64,000 bases of DNA from Seleniibacterium sp963677135. Its GTDB lineage: Bacteria; Desulfobacterota; Desulfuromonadia; Desulfuromonadales; Geopsychrobacteraceae. Under the pieces are notes generated by a model that saw only the letters and a program-made list of their open reading frames with translations, had not been told where the DNA came from and searched no databases. The stretch lies in NCBI GenBank assembly GCA_963677135.2, contig CAXXLS010000008.1, forward strand, positions 45,788-109,787, read 5' to 3'. Below are positions 61,039 through 64,000 of the stretch, piece after piece. Positions within the stretch are counted from its first letter, which is position 1. Each line of letters opens with the position of its first letter. A program made the position numbers and the translations under genes.

Positions 61039-62511
61039 TCAGGATTCCTCCCCGGGGTCTTGCCGCTGACCGGTAAAAAAGCGGGAGATGATCAGGGGCA
61101 CGACGACCACCACGATGGTCAGGATCCAGAGGGTTCTGCAGATGGGACTGGTGTAAAGGACACTCAGGTCGCCGCCGCTGATGGCGAGGGCCCGCCGCAG
61201 GGTGTTCTCCATCAGGCCGCCCAGGACGAAGCCAAGCAGCAGCGGAGGCAGCGGGTAGTGCCAGCGTTCCAGAAGATAGCCGCCCAGTCCCAGGAAAAGC
61301 ATGGTCAGTAGAGATAGAGAGCTTTCGTTGACCGAGAATATGCCGATAAAGGCCAGCACGATGAGGGTTGGGACAAAAAACCAGCCCGGGATTTCCCGAA
61401 CCCTGGAAAACAGCCTGGTGATGGGCCAGTAGAGGCATAACAGCAGCAGGTGCCCGAGTCCCATGGACAGGAGCAGGGCCCAGATCAGATCCGCGTGCTG
61501 GGCAAAGAGGGACGGTCCTGGCGTGATGTTGTGCAAAAGCAGGGCCCCGAGCAGGATGGCCGCTGTGCCGCTGCCGGGGATGCCGAGGGCCAGCAGGGGG
61601 ACCATGGCCCCGCCAACCGCTGAGCTGTTGGCGGTTTCTTTGGCGACGATCGCTTTGAGTCGGCCGCGCAGCTTGTCCTGATCGGAGGCAAAGCAGGTCT
61701 GCTCGATTTTCAGACCGAGCCGGCTGGCCAGCACCGCGCCGCCGCCCGGCAGGATGCCGATGATAAACCCGACCAGGGCGGAACGCAGCAGGGCCCAGCG
61801 GCAGGCGAAAATGGAGACCTTGTTGATCCGCAGGTGTTCCGTTTTCAAAAACTCCTTCGTTCTGGTCGGGTTCGGAGCCAGAAGTTCGTACAGCTTGCTG
61901 ATGACAAACAGGCCGACGACCACGGTAGTAAACTCGATACCGTCGTAGAATTGGGGAATTCCCATGGTGAAACGCAGGGTTCCGGTCGCCGAATCGATTC
62001 CTATGGTGGCCATCATGATGCCGATAACGGTACTGATCAGGGTGCGCAGCGGGTAGCGCCCCGCCCGGATCGACAGCGATGCAAAGGCGAAGATGACGAG
62101 CACGAAATACTCTGCCGGGCCGAAGTTGAAGGCGACCTGCCGGATCAGGATAATCGACACAACCATCCCGCCGATGGCGGTGATTCCGCCGAAAAACGAA
62201 CCGATGCCGGAGAGGGTCTGGATCATGGTCAGCTGTTTCTGCTCGGCCGAGTTTCTGGCCTGGTAGCCTGCCGTGTCCTGGCGGCCGAATTCGGCGGCGT
62301 AATAGGTGGTCAGCAGAAAAATCAGGGTTGACTCGATCGGCAAGGAAAAGGTGTAGGTGAGGGGCAGGCACAGGGCGACCCCGTGAATCGCCCGCAGTCC
62401 GGAGATGGTTCCGATGAGGGAGCCGAGCAGGGCCCCGAAAATCACCATGACGATGTTCAGCGCCGAGAAGGCCAATTGCCAGCCATGCCCTATCTCTGTC
62501 CAGAAATCCAT
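61039..62511 (-). CDS. tctA: Tripartite tricarboxylate transporter, large membrane subunit
   Basis: 490 residues from ATG 62511; an upstream start at 62562 would overlap tctB further. About 10-12 membrane helices. The TctA motifs are GSLIGTISGL near residues 29-38, GILPGGGAVLASRLG, and VPLLALGIPGSGTAAILLGAL. It forms the channel with TctB and receives substrate from the periplasmic TctC. It starts one base after the tctB stop. Confidence 0.93.
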   Translation of the reverse strand: MDFWTEIGHGWQLAFSALNIVMVIFGALLGSLIGTISGLRAIHGVALCLPLTYTFSLPIESTLIFLLTTYYAAEFGRQDTAGYQARNSAEQKQLTMIQTLSGIGSFFGGITAIGGMVVSIILIRQVAFNFGPAEYFVLVIFAFASLSIRAGRYPLRTLISTVIGIMMATIGIDSATGTLRFTMGIPQFYDGIEFTTVVVGLFVISKLYELLAPNPTRTKEFLKTEHLRINKVSIFACRWALLRSALVGFIIGILPGGGAVLASRLGLKIEQTCFASDQDKLRGRLKAIVAKETANSSAVGGAMVPLLALGIPGSGTAAILLGALLLHNITPGPSLFAQHADLIWALLLSMGLGHLLLLCLYWPITRLFSRVREIPGWFFVPTLIVLAFIGIFSVNESSLSLLTMLFLGLGGYLLERWHYPLPPLLLGFVLGGLMENTLRRALAISGGDLSVLYTSPICRTLWILTIVVVVVPLIISRFFTGQRQDPGEES

Positions 62512-62512
62512 G

Positions 62513-62953
62513 TCAATCCGTGCCGTAACTGAAGATGGTTCCCAGGGGAAGGGGAGTCTCAAGGAGGAAATTGAACAGTCCGTAACAGATGACGGACAGA
62601 ATCAGGGCGGTCATCAGGCCCTGCATCCAGGTACAGCGGAACAGGCGCGAAGCCAGGTAGAGGCTGATGGTCGTGGAGAGCAGGAAACCGAGGGACGTCC
62701 AGGTCAGCTGGTAAAAGACCAGGATGGCCGTCAGCCAGATGATCCGGGGCCAGCTTGCCGCCGGGGGCAGGTCGATTTTCTGGGGATTCAGCAACAGCAG
62801 CAGGGCCAGGATCACCAGGCAGCCGGCCAGAAACAGCGGGACCGGTTTTGGTCCCAGGGGGTCGTAGCTGAAGGGCAGGTTGTAGGTCTGTCCAGCGGCC
62901 CCGTAAACCAGGCCGGTCACGAGGAGCAGGAGGGAGAAGATCCGGTCACTCAT
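62513..62953 (-). CDS. tctB: Tripartite tricarboxylate transporter, small membrane subunit
   Basis: 146 residues from ATG 62953, overlapping the tctC stop by 4 bases; a longer frame to 63121 lies inside tctC and is not used. Four membrane helices (about 5-22, 43-60, 75-95, 113-135), with the DPLGPKPVPLFLAG loop typical of TctB. Role: small partner of TctA. Confidence 0.88.
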   Translation of the reverse strand: MSDRIFSLLLLVTGLVYGAAGQTYNLPFSYDPLGPKPVPLFLAGCLVILALLLLLNPQKIDLPPAASWPRIIWLTAILVFYQLTWTSLGFLLSTTISLYLASRLFRCTWMQGLMTALILSVICYGLFNFLLETPLPLGTIFSYGTD

Positions 62954-63933
62954 TTGATCAGGCCGATCCCCGTGGCAAGTTCTTTCTGCTTGTTGACGGA
63001 CTGCTCGACAAACCGGCTGAATTCCTCGCCGAGCAAAGCGAAGGGATAAAGGCCGAGGGCTTCGCGTTCCTCCCTGAAATGGGAGGTCTTCAGCAATCTT
63101 CTGAAGGTGTTTATCCACCACTGGTAACTGTCATCACTGACCTGCGGCCCCATATAGAAACCGCGCCAGATGGTCCAGTCGACCAGGTAGCCCTGCTCAC
63201 GCGCTGTCGCCGTTTCGGCAAAGATCCCGGGCAGCCGATGGTCTGCCAGCACCGCGAGAATTTTTATCTGCCCGCTCTCCGCGTAGTTTTTCAGCTCGGC
63301 GGCATCTCCCGGAAAGACATCGATATAGCCGTTGAGGAGAGCTTCTGTCACATCTTTGGGTCCTTCAAAACCGGCATAGCGGATTTTCTGCGGGTCGATC
63401 CCGGCTTCCCTGGCGAGCAGCGCAGCCTTCATCCAGTCCTGGCTGCCCACCGAGCCGCTGCCGCCGAAATTGACCGCGGAAGGGACGTGCCGCAATTTGA
63501 GGATCAGGTCATTCAGACTGGTCCACACCGAGTCTCCGCGCACGGCGATGACCCCGTAGTCCGCCGCCAGGGCGCCAAGCCAGCGCACGGCACCGACATC
63601 ATAATGGCCGAACTTCTGGGTCGCGATGTTCAGCGCCGATCCGGAGCTGGCAGCGACGATCAGTTGCGGGTCATTATTGCGGATTCCTACAACATGGTTA
63701 TAGGCCACGGCACCGATCCCCCCGGTTTTATACCTGATCTGCATCGGCGCATCGATGAGATTGGCCGCCAGCAGGGTATTGGCCACCAGCTGGCAGCTGA
63801 GGTCCATCCCGCCCCCCGCTTTGGCGGCGACCAGGCATTCCGGGCGGTCGGCCTGGAAGGCGGAAACCTCGCAATCGGCGGAGCTTATTGCCAAAAGCGA
63901 CATCAACAGAAACAGAAGTTTGTGCATGCGCAT
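62950..63933 (-). CDS. tctC: Tripartite tricarboxylate transporter, periplasmic binding protein
   Basis: 327 residues from ATG 63933 (another ATG two codons later; 63966 also possible). Signal peptide of about 20-25 residues, then the TctC/Bug-type binding protein: AAKAGGGMDLSCQLVAN (the usual P-GGG-D region), GSGSVGSQDWMKAALL, YAGFEGPKDVTEALLNG, FPGDAAELKNYAESGQI. It captures a carboxylate and passes it to TctAB. First gene of the tctCBA and two-component system cluster. The substrate cannot be read from the sequence. Confidence 0.88.
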   Translation of the reverse strand: MRMHKLLFLLMSLLAISSADCEVSAFQADRPECLVAAKAGGGMDLSCQLVANTLLAANLIDAPMQIRYKTGGIGAVAYNHVVGIRNNDPQLIVAASSGSALNIATQKFGHYDVGAVRWLGALAADYGVIAVRGDSVWTSLNDLILKLRHVPSAVNFGGSGSVGSQDWMKAALLAREAGIDPQKIRYAGFEGPKDVTEALLNGYIDVFPGDAAELKNYAESGQIKILAVLADHRLPGIFAETATAREQGYLVDWTIWRGFYMGPQVSDDSYQWWINTFRRLLKTSHFREEREALGLYPFALLGEEFSRFVEQSVNKQKELATGIGLIK

Positions 63934-64000
63934 CCCGGGTGGTTTCAAAAAGCACAAAAAGAACATTAAAGACAGAAAAAACCTTTAGTTCCACAACATT

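Noticed and set aside
61037..62371. Extension of the sensor kinase frame to 986 residues.
   Set aside because: The added part is an Arg/Pro-rich out-of-frame reading of tctA; the kinase starts at 61036.

Overview
The window looks like chromosomal DNA of a deltaproteobacterium of the Desulfuromonadales/Geobacterales type. The signs are many multiheme c-type cytochromes, an ext-type electron-conduit cluster with a quinol-oxidising Rieske/cytochrome b module, a futalosine-pathway menaquinone gene, an MglA/Roadblock pair, PilZ proteins and a complete type II secretion (T2SS) gene set. The host DNA is GC-rich; the stretch 2.7-11.9 kb is visibly AT-richer. No database search was possible, so the taxonomy is an inference.

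Layout. 1-2.6 kb: start of mqnB (minus strand, cut by the window edge), an unknown gene, then mglB-mglA. 2.7-11.9 kb: an integrative element of about 9.1 kb in the 3' end of a tRNA-Asn gene. It is bounded by a 52-bp direct repeat and carries a tyrosine integrase, an AlpA-like regulator, a PriCT-2/Toprim/DUF3631 primase-helicase, a small PD-(D/E)XK nuclease and small unknown genes, but no capsid, tail or conjugation genes. It resembles a phage-satellite or minimal integrative element. Next to it, 11.9-12.8 kb holds a frameshifted remnant of a TOTE conflict-system primase. 13.0-27.7 kb: a PilZ gene, then a minus-strand T2SS cluster in transcription order gspA-B-C-D-E-F-G-H-I-J-K-L-M-N. 28.2-39.1 kb: a plus-strand cluster matching the extHIJKLMNOPQS (selenite/tellurite) cluster of Geobacter: rhodanese lipoprotein, porin, small periplasmic protein, cytochromes, then Rieske, cytochrome b, subunit IV-like and cytochrome c genes.

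The most interesting signal is inside that cluster. The five-heme cytochrome frame 32300-33649 is interrupted by one in-frame TGA at 33272-33274, followed at once by a SECIS-like stem-loop and by 124 further in-frame codons of sensible protein. The simplest reading is a selenocysteine-containing cytochrome, with the published extK and extL being the two halves of one selenoprotein gene.

39.1-45.8 kb: a lipoprotein with a 26-copy hexanucleotide repeat, a sigma-54 activator, a sigma-54-promoted Hsp20 pair with upstream palindromes, clpB and a thioredoxin-fold protein. 46.0-58.7 kb: a REC-PilZ-GAF regulator, a B12-binding radical SAM protein, an unknown coiled-coil protein, glmU-glmS, a small 4-Cys protein, fhs, an SDR, a metallophosphoesterase and a D-2-hydroxyacid dehydrogenase. 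58.7-63.9 kb (minus strand): a CitA/CitB-type two-component system placed behind a tctC-tctB-tctA tripartite tricarboxylate transporter.

How the genes would work together: in the ext cluster, menaquinol is presumably oxidised by ExtOPQ/S, and electrons pass through periplasmic multiheme cytochromes to the porin/lipoprotein module at the outer membrane. The T2SS next door could export outer-surface cytochromes. Stretches over 300 bases without a convincing gene are 8453-9077 (terminator and gene remnant), 9276-9978 (nothing recognised), 27724-28200 (divergent intergenic region, no clear motif) and 55348-55732 (nothing recognised).
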